NCBI RefSeq assembly: GCF_036250675.1
Contig: NZ_CP109592.1
Coordinates: 1,364,001 to 1,428,000 of the forward strand
Source of the DNA: Streptomyces sp. NBC_01689
GTDB taxonomy: Bacteria; Actinomycetota; Actinomycetes; Streptomycetales; Streptomycetaceae
Direction of reading: 5' to 3'
DNA: 64,000 bases
Shown piece after piece: positions 18,829 to 27,697 of the stretch. The number at the start of each line of letters is the position of its first letter. Position 1 is the stretch's first letter. The notes beneath the pieces were generated by a model. It saw only the letters and a program-made list of their open reading frames with translations. It did not search any database and was not told the DNA's origin. The position numbers were made by a program, and so were the translations under genes.

Positions 18829-19449
18829 TCAGGGCCGTCGGACGGCCGCCTTCAGTGCCGCGAGTGTCGCGGTGGTCAGTGTCTCCAGGTAGTCGTTGTC
18901 ACCGTGCTCGTCCAGGATCACCATGCGGAAGGCGAGCGGCGCGATAAGGAGATCGGTGGCGAGTTCCACGTCCAACGTGGGAGGTAGTTCGCCCTGATCG
19001 ATCGCGACCTGCAGAATCGCAAGTGCCGCGAGCCGCCGTGGCGCGGCCACTTCCGTGTGCAGCATCTGTGCGAGGGTGCTGTCCCGGCGGGACTCCGCAA
19101 GCAGTTCAGCCCCGATCAGGGCGAGCAGTGGGTTGGCCAGCTGGCTGCGGTAGGAGGCGAGGAGCGCACGCAGATCGGCGTGCAGGTCACCGGTGGCCGG
19201 TATGCAGGGTAGCGAGTCGGCGACTCTGCCGCGGACCAGATCCATGATCATCTCCGGCTTGGAGGCCCAGCGCCGGTAGAGCGCGGCCTTGCCCACCCCG
19301 GCACGCCGGGCCACCGCCTCCATCGACAACCGTGCGTAACCGGCCTCCGCGAGTTCGGCGAAGGCCGCCTCCGTGATCGCCTCGGTCACCCGCTCCCGCA
19401 GGACCGCCCCACCGGTCGCCGCCCGGCCCTTCTTCTGCTGCCCTGTCAT
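18829..19449 (-). CDS. TetR family transcriptional repressor
   Basis: 206 residues from the ATG at 19449 (an ATG at 19461 is also in frame). The N-terminal helix-turn-helix reads AFAELAEAGYARLSMEAVAR, then RAGVGKAALYRRWASKPEM, the TetR signature. The C-terminal two-thirds is an all-helical ligand and dimerisation domain (TetR_C-like, with LLIAPLAFRMVI). It is divergent from the alpha/beta hydrolase at 19543, and the 93-bp gap contains two strong palindromes of one sequence type. Autoregulation and control of that hydrolase are therefore likely. Confidence 0.9.
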   Translation of the reverse strand: MTGQQKKGRAATGGAVLRERVTEAITEAAFAELAEAGYARLSMEAVARRAGVGKAALYRRWASKPEMIMDLVRGRVADSLPCIPATGDLHADLRALLASYRSQLANPLLALIGAELLAESRRDSTLAQMLHTEVAAPRRLAALAILQVAIDQGELPPTLDVELATDLLIAPLAFRMVILDEHGDNDYLETLTTATLAALKAAVRRP

Positions 19450-19468
19450 GCCCCCGAGCATATCGAAC

Positions 19469-19484
19469 GGAACGGTACCGTTCC
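19469..19484. promoter_or_regulatory. TetR operator, site 1
   Basis: Perfect 16-bp palindrome GGAACGGTACCGTTCC, 20 bp from the repressor start. It shares the GGAACGG half-site with site 2. Confidence 0.75.
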
Positions 19485-19496
19485 GCATGTTATATT

Positions 19497-19522
19497 GGAA
19501 CGGAACGGTCTCGTTCCGTTCC
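19497..19522. promoter_or_regulatory. TetR operator, site 2
   Basis: A 26-bp palindrome with perfect 11-bp arms (GGAACGGAACG and its complement) around a 4-base centre. It sits 20 bp before the hydrolase start and would block transcription of that gene. Each arm holds the GGAAC unit twice, so binding by more than one dimer is possible. Confidence 0.75.
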
Positions 19523-19542
19523 AAACATCGAAGGGAGCCGTG

Positions 19543-20712
19543 ATGAAGTTTCTCTACGACGACGAGTCCTTCTCCTTCGAGGCCCTGCGGGCTGCGGGCT
19601 ATGCCGCCTACGGCGGCGCCGACCTGGGCGAGGTCCTGGTCACCTGCCGGGAGATCCCCGAGGGCGACGAGGAAGCCTGGTCGGCCAGATGGAGTGCGAC
19701 CGCCTCGCGCGTCGAGCACATCGGCCGGGACGCGCTGACCGCAGGCCACAGGATCAGCGCGCGCGAGGCGCTGCTGCGCGCATCCAACTACTACCGGTGT
19801 GCCGACTTCTACCGCCGCGAGAACCCTGCCGCCGACACCGAGTCCGCGCGGCTGGCCAAGGCCTCGCAGCAGGCGTTCGCCGATGCGGCCGCCTTGCTCG
19901 ACACCCCGGCCCGCGCCGTGCGCATTCCGTACGAGGACACCACGCTGCCCGGCTACCTGTTCTTCGTCGACGACTCAGGTGCCTCCCGTCCGACCGTGGT
20001 CCACCACGGCGGGTACGACTCCACCCTGGAGGAGAACTACCTGGCCCTGGCCGCAGGCGCCCTGCGGCGGGGTTACAACGTCCTCACCTTCGACGGACCC
20101 GGCCAGGGCAGCAATGTCCGGGAGCAAGGCCTGCACTTCCGGCCCGACTGGGAAGCCGTGGTCACCCCGGCCGTCGACTTCGCGCTCACCGTGTCCGAAC
20201 TCGACGCCAATAAGCTCGTTCTGATCGGCACGAGTCTCGGGGGGTACCTGGCCGCCAGAGCGGCCGCCTTCGAACACCGCATCGCGGCGTGTGTGCTGCA
20301 CGACGGTGTCTACGACTTCCACGAAGTCGTCGCGGAGCTGGCCGACCGCGCCGCTGAGACGCCCGGCGGCATCGAAGAGATGATGGCGCGGGACACCCAG
20401 GTGCGCTGGGTGGTGCGCAATGGCGAGTGGACCCTGGGCTTCTCCGGCCTCGAGGAGATGGTCGAGGCCGTCGAGGGTTACACCATGGCCGGCATCGCCG
20501 ACCGGATCACCTGCCCGACCCTCGTCCTCGACGCTGAGAATGACCAGTTCTTCAAGGGCCAGCCACAGCGCCTGTTCGACGAGATGACCTGCCAGAAGGA
20601 ACTGATCCTCTTCCGCGAGGACGAAGGCGCAGGCGAACACTGCCACGAAGGCGCCATTTCCCTCTTCCACCAGCGCACCTTCGACTGGCTCGACACCCAG
20701 CTCGCGCCCTGA
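19543..20712 (+). CDS. Alpha/beta hydrolase (esterase/dienelactone-hydrolase-like)
   Basis: 389 residues from the ATG at 19543, which has GAAGGGAG upstream; longer frames run into the operator. A helical N-terminal region of about 130 residues (ALLRASNYYRCADFYRREN) precedes the hydrolase core. This layout is seen in FrsA-like esterases and in 2,6-dihydropseudooxynicotine-hydrolase-like C-C hydrolases. The core shows TVVHHGGYDSTLEENY, VLTFDGPGQGSNVREQG, the nucleophile elbow GTSLGG, an acid in LDAENDQFFKGQ and the His in GAGEHCHEG. The substrate is unknown and probably related to the ligand of the neighbouring TetR repressor. Confidence 0.85.
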   Translation: MKFLYDDESFSFEALRAAGYAAYGGADLGEVLVTCREIPEGDEEAWSARWSATASRVEHIGRDALTAGHRISAREALLRASNYYRCADFYRRENPAADTESARLAKASQQAFADAAALLDTPARAVRIPYEDTTLPGYLFFVDDSGASRPTVVHHGGYDSTLEENYLALAAGALRRGYNVLTFDGPGQGSNVREQGLHFRPDWEAVVTPAVDFALTVSELDANKLVLIGTSLGGYLAARAAAFEHRIAACVLHDGVYDFHEVVAELADRAAETPGGIEEMMARDTQVRWVVRNGEWTLGFSGLEEMVEAVEGYTMAGIADRITCPTLVLDAENDQFFKGQPQRLFDEMTCQKELILFREDEGAGEHCHEGAISLFHQRTFDWLDTQLAP

Positions 20713-21342
20713 CGACGCACGGCGGCAGTGCATTCTCGAAAGCCCTGCCCCCCGACTGCCGGCCATGATCCAGCATCTCGGGCCCTCCGGAACGTCGTCG
20801 TGCACCGCATCGACGAGACGGGGTGACGGCGGTGCGTGCGGCCACCCCCGGTGAAACCTTCACCGACCGCCCTTCCATCCTGACAGGAGGCGGGCGTATC
20901 GGCCCTCGCCCACTCCAGAGACCCTTCGCGCCCGGCGTGTTCACCACCGGGACCATACTGCCGCCGGCTTCTCCCCAGAGTCGGCCGACCTGGTGATCAA
21001 CGGCGACTGCGTCCACCGTCCCGCTCAGTTCGCCTACCCGGCTCCGACACCTGCATCGACCCTCGCCAGTCGGAAGTCTGACGCCGAACTCTGCTCGGCT
21101 CACTCGCTGACACAGATTCCCTCGTCCTGGGTACCCACTTCGCACTGCCCACAGCCGGCCAGGCGTCGCTCACGAGGGCGCGTACCGGCTCTCGCCCGCC
21201 CCGGCCGGCCCTGCCATCGAGTAGCCGGCGTCCGTGCCGCATAGCCTTGTCCCTGGCTCTTGGCGAACGTCTCCCTCTGTTCACCGCGGTCCTGCCCGAC
21301 AGTGACGGTGTCCTGCGGGCGCGGTGACGAACCGAACTTCTC
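20713..21342. other. Gene-free stretch
   Basis: About 630 bases between a plus-strand hydrolase and a minus-strand Rpf-like gene (convergent). No supported gene, RNA or mobile element is seen; open frames are short and without family content. Confidence 0.45.
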
Positions 21343-22254
21343 CTACTGTTGGGCCATTTCGGCCGTGTCTGCGATACTCCGACCCGGAATGAGGAGGCCG
21401 AAACCAGTGTCGACCGAGCCCGTGTCCACCTGGGGCAGGTCACCCCATCCACTTCCGAAGCCAAAGGCATCGTTCCCTCTGACCTGTGCGACGTACTGGT
21501 CGTCGGAGGCGTCAGCCTCGGGGCTCGCGGCATGACGCCCGGTGGAGTTGCCGGTCCGACTGTCGGCCGTACCCTCCACCACGCTCCCACCGCGGTGTCG
21601 CCCGACCCCAGAACTCGGCGATTCGGAGGGCGTCGAAGTGGCCTTCTCCTGACCCGACTTGGGTGACTCGTTGTCGGTCGCTGTGCCCGAGCCGTCGGAG
21701 CCCTGCGAACCGCTGGACGTGCCGGAACTCCCGGCTGCGTCGGACGAGTCGCTCGAGCCGGACGAATCAGGAGATGCGCTGGGCGAGGTCGCCAGGCCGG
21801 ACGGGATGTACGGATCGGAGTCGCCGCCGGCGCTCGACGAGTCGCCGGCCAGGCCCGTATCGACACTGACCCCGCCGGAGTCCTTGGTGAGCCCCGAGAG
21901 CGGCCCGCACGCCGGCCAGGCCGCGAGGCCCTTGTCGGCGAGCACCTTCTCGGCGACGGCTATTTGCTGCGAGCGGCTGGCCTGGTCGGCCGTCGGAGCG
22001 TATTCAAGGCCGCCGTGCGCCTCCCAGTTGTCCTGGTCGAGCTGGAGGCCGCCGTAGTACCCATTGCCTTCGTTGGCGCTCCAGGCGCCACCGCTCTCGC
22101 ACTGTGCCACCCGGTCCCAGGTGGTCCCGTCGGCCGCGTTCGCGCTTGCGGCGGCGAGCAGCGGGATGACGATCGCCGATCCGGTCACTCCTGCGGCGAC
22201 GATGAGAGCCGGAGCCTGGCGAGGGCGACGGTGACGGCCGTTCCCGGAGAGCAT
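21343..22254 (-). CDS. Resuscitation-promoting-factor-like transglycosylase
   Basis: A 303-residue secreted peptidoglycan-cleaving protein. Signal peptide at residues 1-41 (IVIPLLAAASANA). The Rpf domain (about 44-118) begins TTWDRVAQCESGG with the catalytic Glu at about 53 and the Cys52/C-terminal Cys pair, then NGYYGGLQLDQDNWEAHGG. A Ser/Gly/Asp-rich linker spans about 125-250. Streptomyces homologues usually end in a LysM domain; here the last 50 residues (QYVAQVRGNDAFGFGSGWGD and LLIPGRSI) keep only a faint LysM outline. Upstream, an imperfect GCAGGAG/CTCCCTGC hairpin lies close to the start. Confidence 0.87.
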   Translation of the reverse strand: MLSGNGRHRRPRQAPALIVAAGVTGSAIVIPLLAAASANAADGTTWDRVAQCESGGAWSANEGNGYYGGLQLDQDNWEAHGGLEYAPTADQASRSQQIAVAEKVLADKGLAAWPACGPLSGLTKDSGGVSVDTGLAGDSSSAGGDSDPYIPSGLATSPSASPDSSGSSDSSDAAGSSGTSSGSQGSDGSGTATDNESPKSGQEKATSTPSESPSSGVGRHRGGSVVEGTADSRTGNSTGRHAASPEADASDDQYVAQVRGNDAFGFGSGWGDLPQVDTGSVDTGFGLLIPGRSIADTAEMAQQ

Positions 22255-22589
22255 TCAGGAGCCTTTCGAGCGACAGCAGGGAGCACCGCGGCTCCTGCCG
22301 AGTGAGTGCGCAGGTGCCGTGCTGATGGGTGAAGGTAGTCACACACGAACGCTGGTTACAAGTCGATGCAGTACCGATCACGCGAAGATCACAGACCTGA
22401 CGGAGCGTCACCTCGCTGTCGTCCCAAGGGCGCCCTTCCGGTACACGGAATCACCGCTTCGGCGCGACCGCCGAAGGGTCACCAATGCGCCGATCGTGCC
22501 CCGTTTGACCGGGGCGAACTCCACTGGAAGTGGACGTACTCCATACATTATTGGCCCTGCATACTAGCTCAAATCAGCCGATTTCCGGG
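22255..22589. other. Upstream region of the Rpf-like gene
   Basis: No gene seen. On the minus strand TTGAGC and TAATGT with 16 bases between them (about 22545-22570) form a promoter candidate that would give a leader of roughly 280 nt. An imperfect hairpin GCAGGAG/CTCCCTGC lies within 50 bases of the start codon. I looked for the c-di-AMP riboswitch known upstream of rpf genes and did not find its conserved blocks. Confidence 0.35.
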
Positions 22590-22916
22590 CTACTTGAGGG
22601 CCGGGAAGGCAGCTGAAGAGCGCACCGAGCACAGTTCGCCCCTCCAGCCGGTGAGCGGCACGCCCAGGCGCCGACGGACGCTGCGGCGGTAGCCCGAGTG
22701 CCGAAGATCACGTCGCGCGAGATCGAGCGCGTCGCGCCGCTCGAAGGGCTCGGGGTCGCGGTCCGCAGCGCGAGGATCACGATCACGGGGGCCGATCACG
22801 CGCCACGGGCGGATGTCGATGATCGTGGCGGGATGCAGCCAGTCCGGTCCGACGGTGGCGTACGTGATGCTGCGGCACCCCCCGGTGTTGAGCGTGTCCG
22901 CCGTTGAGTCACGCAT
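22590..22916 (-). CDS. Possible small hypothetical protein
   Basis: A 108-residue frame from the ATG at 22916. It is Arg/Asp-rich in the middle (IGPRDRDPRAADRDPEPFER) with no family I recognise, no clear ribosome-binding site, no signal peptide and no membrane segment. It fills part of an otherwise empty stretch (22255-23076), and the same DNA is open on the opposite strand. It may be a relic or chance frame. Confidence 0.25.
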   Translation of the reverse strand: MRDSTADTLNTGGCRSITYATVGPDWLHPATIIDIRPWRVIGPRDRDPRAADRDPEPFERRDALDLARRDLRHSGYRRSVRRRLGVPLTGWRGELCSVRSSAAFPALK

Positions 22917-23076
22917 CACCAGGTCCGGAGCGGGCGGGACCGTCTTGTCACGAGGGCGCCGGTGTCCGGGCCGTGCACTGCGGCCGGCAGCCGACGAGGA
23001 CGGCGGATCGTCAGGACGCGGGGGCGCTTCCTGCCGGCCGACAGGAAGCACCCCCGGGTCAGGGCCTGTTGGCCGG

Positions 23077-23463
23077 TCAGGGTGTGGCGCAGATGGCGTA
23101 CACGCTGATGCCGACGGTGGAGTAGCCGTCCTGGCGGCCCAGCGCGATCCAGCCGGTGCCGTCCGGGGTGGGGAAGCTGCCGACCAGGACCGCCCCGTTG
23201 CCCTGGGCCTCGGCGCCGCCCCCGATGACCTTCTTGCCCGCCGGGCAGTACACCGTGCGGCGCTGGAAGTTGGGCACGCCGGCGTTGGGGAGCTGGACGA
23301 TCTGATAGCCGTCCACGGCCGCGGCCCGTGCCGGCGCCTGGGCCGCAACGGCCTGACCGGTGGCGGTTTCGCTGGTGGTCGCCTGGGCGGCCCAGCCGAG
23401 TCCCGACACCAGGGCCAGTGCCAGAGCGCCCGCGCCGATCGCCTGCTTGCCTCGCATACGCAT
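23077..23463 (-). CDS. Small secreted protein of unknown function
   Basis: 128 residues from the ATG at 23463; a second ATG two codons on (23457) has the better spacing from GAGAGG. Residues 1-30 are a signal peptide (basic start RMRGKQ, core AIGAGALALALVSGLGWA). The mature part of about 95 residues has two Cys, in VYCPAGKKVIGGGAEAQG and in the terminal YAICATP, which could form one disulfide. It resembles a common class of Streptomyces secreted proteins with a CPAGKKVIGGG motif, whose role I do not know. Confidence 0.75.
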   Translation of the reverse strand: MRMRGKQAIGAGALALALVSGLGWAAQATTSETATGQAVAAQAPARAAAVDGYQIVQLPNAGVPNFQRRTVYCPAGKKVIGGGAEAQGNGAVLVGSFPTPDGTGWIALGRQDGYSTVGISVYAICATP

Positions 23464-24470
23464 GTCCTCTCGTTCCGTGAGCTCCGGCGAAGCGGAGCCT
23501 CTCGGTTGGCTACGGTCACGGCGGCGAACAGCCAGCAAAAGCGATAACCGCCCAAACTCCACGATGGGTTGAACACAGGGCATAGGGGGCGATAACCGCC
23601 GGTGGGTGCCACCCACACGCGCGGCCACCTCGGTCGCGCCGCCGGGATGCACGACGCCGCACACCTTTGGGAGCGGAGTGGGAGCACGTGGAACATGGCG
23701 CTCCCTGCGGGCGCCGCAGGCTCAGGCGCACCTGCGGGAAGATCGTCGGCCACCTCTGGACTTCACCCCCGCCAGCCGGCCGAGGCGGTTCGATGCCGAC
23801 GCCTCTGGCGCAGTAGGCCCCGGTGCGGCAGTGGGACCCGATGGCGACCGGCAAAGCCCGTTCACCACAGTGTCCGGCTCCCCAGAGGCAACGTCAGACC
23901 ACGTTGCGGCCGTGCCCGAGGCGCCAGGGACCGTACGCCGCCCCCATCCGGTCCGGCCGGCCCGCAGAATTACGAAGCACTACGGGCCAGCGCGACCGCG
24001 GCCCCCGCGGAGCACGTCGGGACTGTCTCTGCGGACGCGTGGGGCAGATCCGGCTTGCGTCGGTTTCATCGCCTCCGTGGTGTCATCCTCGCGGAGGCGG
24101 GGAGCAGCCCCTCTCGGGGGCCCGGCCGCTCCCGTGCATGGTGGGATCGCTCCTACCAGTCTTCGCTGCTGCCGCCGTCGCGGTACGTACCTGTGCGGAG
24201 AAAGCTGCGGGGCTCTCCCCATGCCTCCCAACCGGTCCGACAAAGCCTGCCCAGCGTGGGGTATGTGTCGGCTCTTCGCCGCCACGAAACTGCGGACAGA
24301 GCCTTGAAGGCGGCCACTTCCTGAACGAGGATCCCCCGACCGGCGCGATGGATCTCCCCGCCTGGAAAGGCCGTCGGACGGGCGTGAGGCGCACTACTGA
24401 AGTGGGCGAATTTCGTTTGCCGTGCGGCGTGGCCGCCTCATACGGTCACTGCGTCCCAGGAGGTGAGGCC
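23464..24470. other. Gene-free stretch
   Basis: About 1 kb. A long plus-strand frame crosses it into the next gene, but its translation here is Arg/Pro/Ser-rich with no family content. The strong ribosome-binding site at 24458-24463 marks the real start downstream. No RNA gene or repeat was identified. Confidence 0.45.
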
Positions 24471-25088
24471 GTGACCACGTACGGCACAATCTTGATTCCC
24501 GTGCCGCTCGGACAGGCGGCCGCCGTCCTGCGCAAGGTCTGCAAGGCCGGCTATGCCACCCCTGCCGGGCCGGGATTCTGCCTCGCCCATCCGGACCGGT
24601 TCGTCGACGGCAATGGTGCCTTCGCGCTCGCCGGGCCGGTCAGTGCCGAGTTGGGCGTGCCGGCGCTGGCTGCCTTCCAGTACGACGGCGACCGACTGGA
24701 GTTGGAGGTCTGGCGGGACGGAGTCCGCGCTCACCGGTACGACTCCTGGCCGGACCGTGACGAGGAGAACCCCAACCGGGCACCCGTGGGCGCGGATCCC
24801 ACTGCCTTCCTGGACTTCGCCACCGGGCCGGTGGACAGCCACCGCTTGGCCTCCGCGCTCGCGGACACCCCGATCGACGCGGAAGACATGGACGTCGACG
24901 GCGAGCCGGGGTACGTCTGGGCCCAAGCGCTGCACTGGGACGTGCTGGCTGCTCTCAACCACCCGGACCAGGTGATCCGCCGCGCACAGTGGGACTACTG
25001 CCACATGCGCGGCGCACCGCGGACGCTCGCGGAGGTTCTGGACAGCACCGACCTCGTTGCCCTGGGCACGGCCGATCGGCCGTACTGA
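24471..25088 (+). CDS. Hypothetical soluble protein
   Basis: 205 residues from a GTG that has AGGAGG seven bases upstream, an excellent Shine-Dalgarno sequence. Acidic, no signal peptide, no membrane segment. Distinctive segments are TILIPVPLGQAAAVLRKVCK, DSWPDRDEENPNRAPVG, and a C-terminal helical part with HRLASALADTPIDAEDMD. I do not recognise a family. The good start and clean acidic composition make it a real gene. It is flanked by long gene-free stretches and has no operon partner. Confidence 0.65.
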   Translation: MTTYGTILIPVPLGQAAAVLRKVCKAGYATPAGPGFCLAHPDRFVDGNGAFALAGPVSAELGVPALAAFQYDGDRLELEVWRDGVRAHRYDSWPDRDEENPNRAPVGADPTAFLDFATGPVDSHRLASALADTPIDAEDMDVDGEPGYVWAQALHWDVLAALNHPDQVIRRAQWDYCHMRGAPRTLAEVLDSTDLVALGTADRPY

Positions 25089-25417
25089 AGCCTGACCAGC
25101 GCTCTGGACGATTCCTCACGAGTCAGCACGGCACGCGGAACCTGCCGGAGGTTTCGTCTCGCGCACTCCACAAGGGGCCGGCCCCAGTCGACAGCACGCC
25201 CGGCGCTTCCTGGAACTCCCCACTTCGCTGAACACCGGATCGGGTGATGCGGCGAACGTACCTGGCCGCTCCCGGGGCTCTGTACAGGCCCCGTGTCCGC
25301 GACGGGGCATGAACCCCGGCCCGGTGTCGTCTTGCTGTCGGTTCGCTCATCTCGGCTTTTTCGGTGTGCTGTCCGCTGTTAGCCTCCGGACCGGGGAGAA
25401 GACGGGTTACGGGCACC
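25089..25417. other. Gene-free stretch before the nuclease gene
   Basis: About 330 bases. No gene, RNA or obvious operator identified. It must hold the promoter for the Mrr-type nuclease gene, but I see no clear consensus. Confidence 0.4.
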
Positions 25418-26611
25418 ATGTCATCGGGGGGACGGATGGCCAGGCTGGCCTGTCCGCTGTGCGGGCAGCAGGTATCGGCGACGCGGCAGGGTCTGGCCCA
25501 GCACGAGCGGGCGGGTGGCGGTCGGTGTCTGCCCGAGGAGCGCAGTGAGCTGAAGCCGGGCGCGTTCGGCTGTGCGGCGCTGGCCGTGGGTGCGGTGGCG
25601 GGCGTCACCTTCAGTTCCTGGCCGGTGTTCTGGCTGTGTCTGCTCGTCGCGGTGGCCGTCTACGCCGTCAGGGCCAGCACTCCCGCCGCCCGGGTGGCCG
25701 TCGCCGACCGGCGCGCGATCGAGGCCGTCCAGCGGGAGTCCGAAACCACGCCCGACCCCGTGGTGGAGCCTGTCGCGCGGGACGTCGGGCAGGAGGCGCG
25801 GAGGCTTCTCGAAGAGCTGCCCGCGCTGGGTTCGACGACCGAGGACGCGATCGCGGCGTGCATGGTGCGGCTCGGCCACGCGGACCCGCAGGCCCTGTCC
25901 GTGCGGTTCACCAAGCTGGCCCGTGCTCACGTCGCCGCCGACGAGCGGATCCTCGCGCTGGTCGTCGCGGAGGGCTCCACTGCTCGCGGTGTCCCGCTGC
26001 TGGCGATCCTCACCGACCGCGCGCTCGTGGTGAAGGAGGGCGGCGTCGCCTACCGGGACGAGGAGCCGCGCCTCGGACCCGGCGGGTACGGGTACCTCGC
26101 CTCCGGCCCGCGTCTGTTCTTCTTCAAGGACCACAACGGTCTGGAGGTGGCTGTGGCCGCCCGTGCGCTCGCCGCCTCCTCGCGTTCCTCCTCCCGCTCC
26201 AGGAAGGCGGTGTCGGCGGCGCGGCCGCCGGGGCGTCTGATCCGCGAGGCCCGGGACGCCGAGCTGGTGGCCGTGGAGTGGATGCGCTACCTCGGCTTCG
26301 AGGACGCGGTGGCCACCCCGGTCGGCGCGGACGGCGGCATCGACGTGACCAGCTCGCGCGCCGTGGCACAGGTCAAGATGGAGGCCAGGCCCACGGGCAG
26401 ACCCGTCGTGCAACAGCTTCACGGCGTCTGTGTCCACGAGGGCAAGACCGGTGTCTTCTTCTCCCTCGCCGGCTACACCTCGCAGGCCCGCACCTGGGCG
26501 GAGACCAGCGGGACCGTGCTGTTCCGCTTCGACTACCAGGGCTCTCCCGAGCCGGTCAACGCGGCCGCCCACGAACTGCTGGCGGCCGCCGACGCCCGCA
26601 CCCGACGGTGA
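25418..26611 (+). CDS. Membrane-linked Mrr-type restriction endonuclease with zinc-finger motif
   Basis: 397 residues from the ATG at 25418 (ATG 25436 is an alternative). In order: an N-terminal Cys/His motif CPLCGQQVSATRQGLAQH (about 11-28), like a C2H-type zinc finger; two adjacent hydrophobic helices (about 48-75: AALAVGAVAGVTFSSWPVFW, then LCLLVAVAVYAV); a middle region with a PH-like or sensor fold (TDRALVVKEGGVAYRDEEPR); and a C-terminal Mrr-like nuclease domain. There EWMRYLGFEDAVATPVGADG, then GIDVTSSRAVAQVKME, carries the D...QxK active site. Mrr nucleases cut modified or foreign DNA. Membrane placement suggests cutting incoming DNA or coupling to an envelope signal, which is inference. 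No methylase is nearby. Confidence 0.78.
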   Translation: MSSGGRMARLACPLCGQQVSATRQGLAQHERAGGGRCLPEERSELKPGAFGCAALAVGAVAGVTFSSWPVFWLCLLVAVAVYAVRASTPAARVAVADRRAIEAVQRESETTPDPVVEPVARDVGQEARRLLEELPALGSTTEDAIAACMVRLGHADPQALSVRFTKLARAHVAADERILALVVAEGSTARGVPLLAILTDRALVVKEGGVAYRDEEPRLGPGGYGYLASGPRLFFFKDHNGLEVAVAARALAASSRSSSRSRKAVSAARPPGRLIREARDAELVAVEWMRYLGFEDAVATPVGADGGIDVTSSRAVAQVKMEARPTGRPVVQQLHGVCVHEGKTGVFFSLAGYTSQARTWAETSGTVLFRFDYQGSPEPVNAAAHELLAAADARTRR

Positions 26612-27243
26612 CCCGCGGCTGATCGAACACGATTGCTCCGGGGGCGAGTTGCTGTTCCACGGTGTGCTCTCTTCCGCACGGGCCGTGGCGGAACGATGTC
26701 ATGCCGCCCTGTCACTACCTTGAGTGTGTCTTCTTGCCCGGGTGTCGTCCTCCACCAAACCGTGGAGCACGCACCACTCCTGGTCCACCGAGTCCGGCGT
26801 GCCGGGTTCTGTCCTTTCGCAGTCCGACCGCCGCCAGCGTGTCGCGAGATCGTGGCCGCAGTGCGGTTGCCGGACGCCACCACGTCGGCGTCAACGACGT
26901 CCACCGCAAGGTCCCCGACCCAGCCTCGACGCCGAGACAGCGTCGCGAAAGGAACCGCACGTCAATTTGGCTACGTTACAAGGGACTTGAGCTAGGTTGC
27001 AGATTGAACGGCTGCCAGGATGCTGCATACTAGCCGGACTCATGTCGTCTGCCCTCTCGGGTGATCGCCCTGCGGCGCTCCATGCGGTAACGCCCCTGAC
27101 GGGCTCAAATCGCCGCCATGCTGTACCACGCGGCGCCGTCGGCACCGGTCATGGGCGGCACAGCGGTAGAGGCCCGATCCGACAGGCCCGCCGGCGCACG
27201 AGAGAAAACAGCAGCAGGACACATGTCACCTCAGGAAAGAGCC
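26612..27243. other. Gene-free stretch
   Basis: No supported gene. A promoter-like pair, TTGAAC at 27004-27009 and CATACT at 27026-27031 (16-bp spacer), points rightward toward a possible small gene at 27244. Confidence 0.35.
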
Positions 27244-27459
27244 ATGGCAGACTCGATACCCGGCAGTGAGACTCCGTCCATGGCCGGGTCGCTCCCCACC
27301 ACAGAGCTGGCAGGCCCGACCAGGGGCGGGCAGAGTCCACGCCCCCTCCCATTCATCCCGTCGCCAGGGGCGGGCAGGATAAAAGCGTCCTCCGGGATGT
27401 TCGCTGCGGGTCACCTCACCTCCCGCTACCTTGCCGAGATCCTCCCTGCACACGAATGA
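27244..27459 (+). CDS. Possible small hypothetical protein
   Basis: A 71-residue frame with AGGAAAGA at good spacing before its ATG and a promoter-like pair about 215 bases upstream. The translation (start MADSIPGSETPSMAGSLPTT) is Pro/Ser/Gly-rich with no recognised domain, signal or membrane helix. It lies inside an otherwise empty stretch, so it may be chance. Confidence 0.25.
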   Translation: MADSIPGSETPSMAGSLPTTELAGPTRGGQSPRPLPFIPSPGAGRIKASSGMFAAGHLTSRYLAEILPAHE

Positions 27460-27697
27460 ACAGAGCCCGCCCGACGTGAGGCCGGTGGGACCGGCCGCTC
27501 GCCCGTTCGGTTCGTCCGTGGGACTCCAGCAGGCCTCGAACCCTGCGCGTGGTGAGGCCGCTGCTTTCGTGGCCGTGCACGGATACGGACCGAACGAGGC
27601 GCTGACGCCGGGCCGGGGGCATGCGGGTCGTTGCCCCCGCGGACGCTCGTCCTTCGTCATAGTTCACGCACCCGGGTGGCCCGATCCCCCGCGAACG

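Noticed and set aside
22255..22570. c-di-AMP (ydaO-type) riboswitch upstream of the Rpf-like gene
   Set aside because: Expected from Streptomyces rpfA, but none of the conserved blocks of that riboswitch could be found in the leader.
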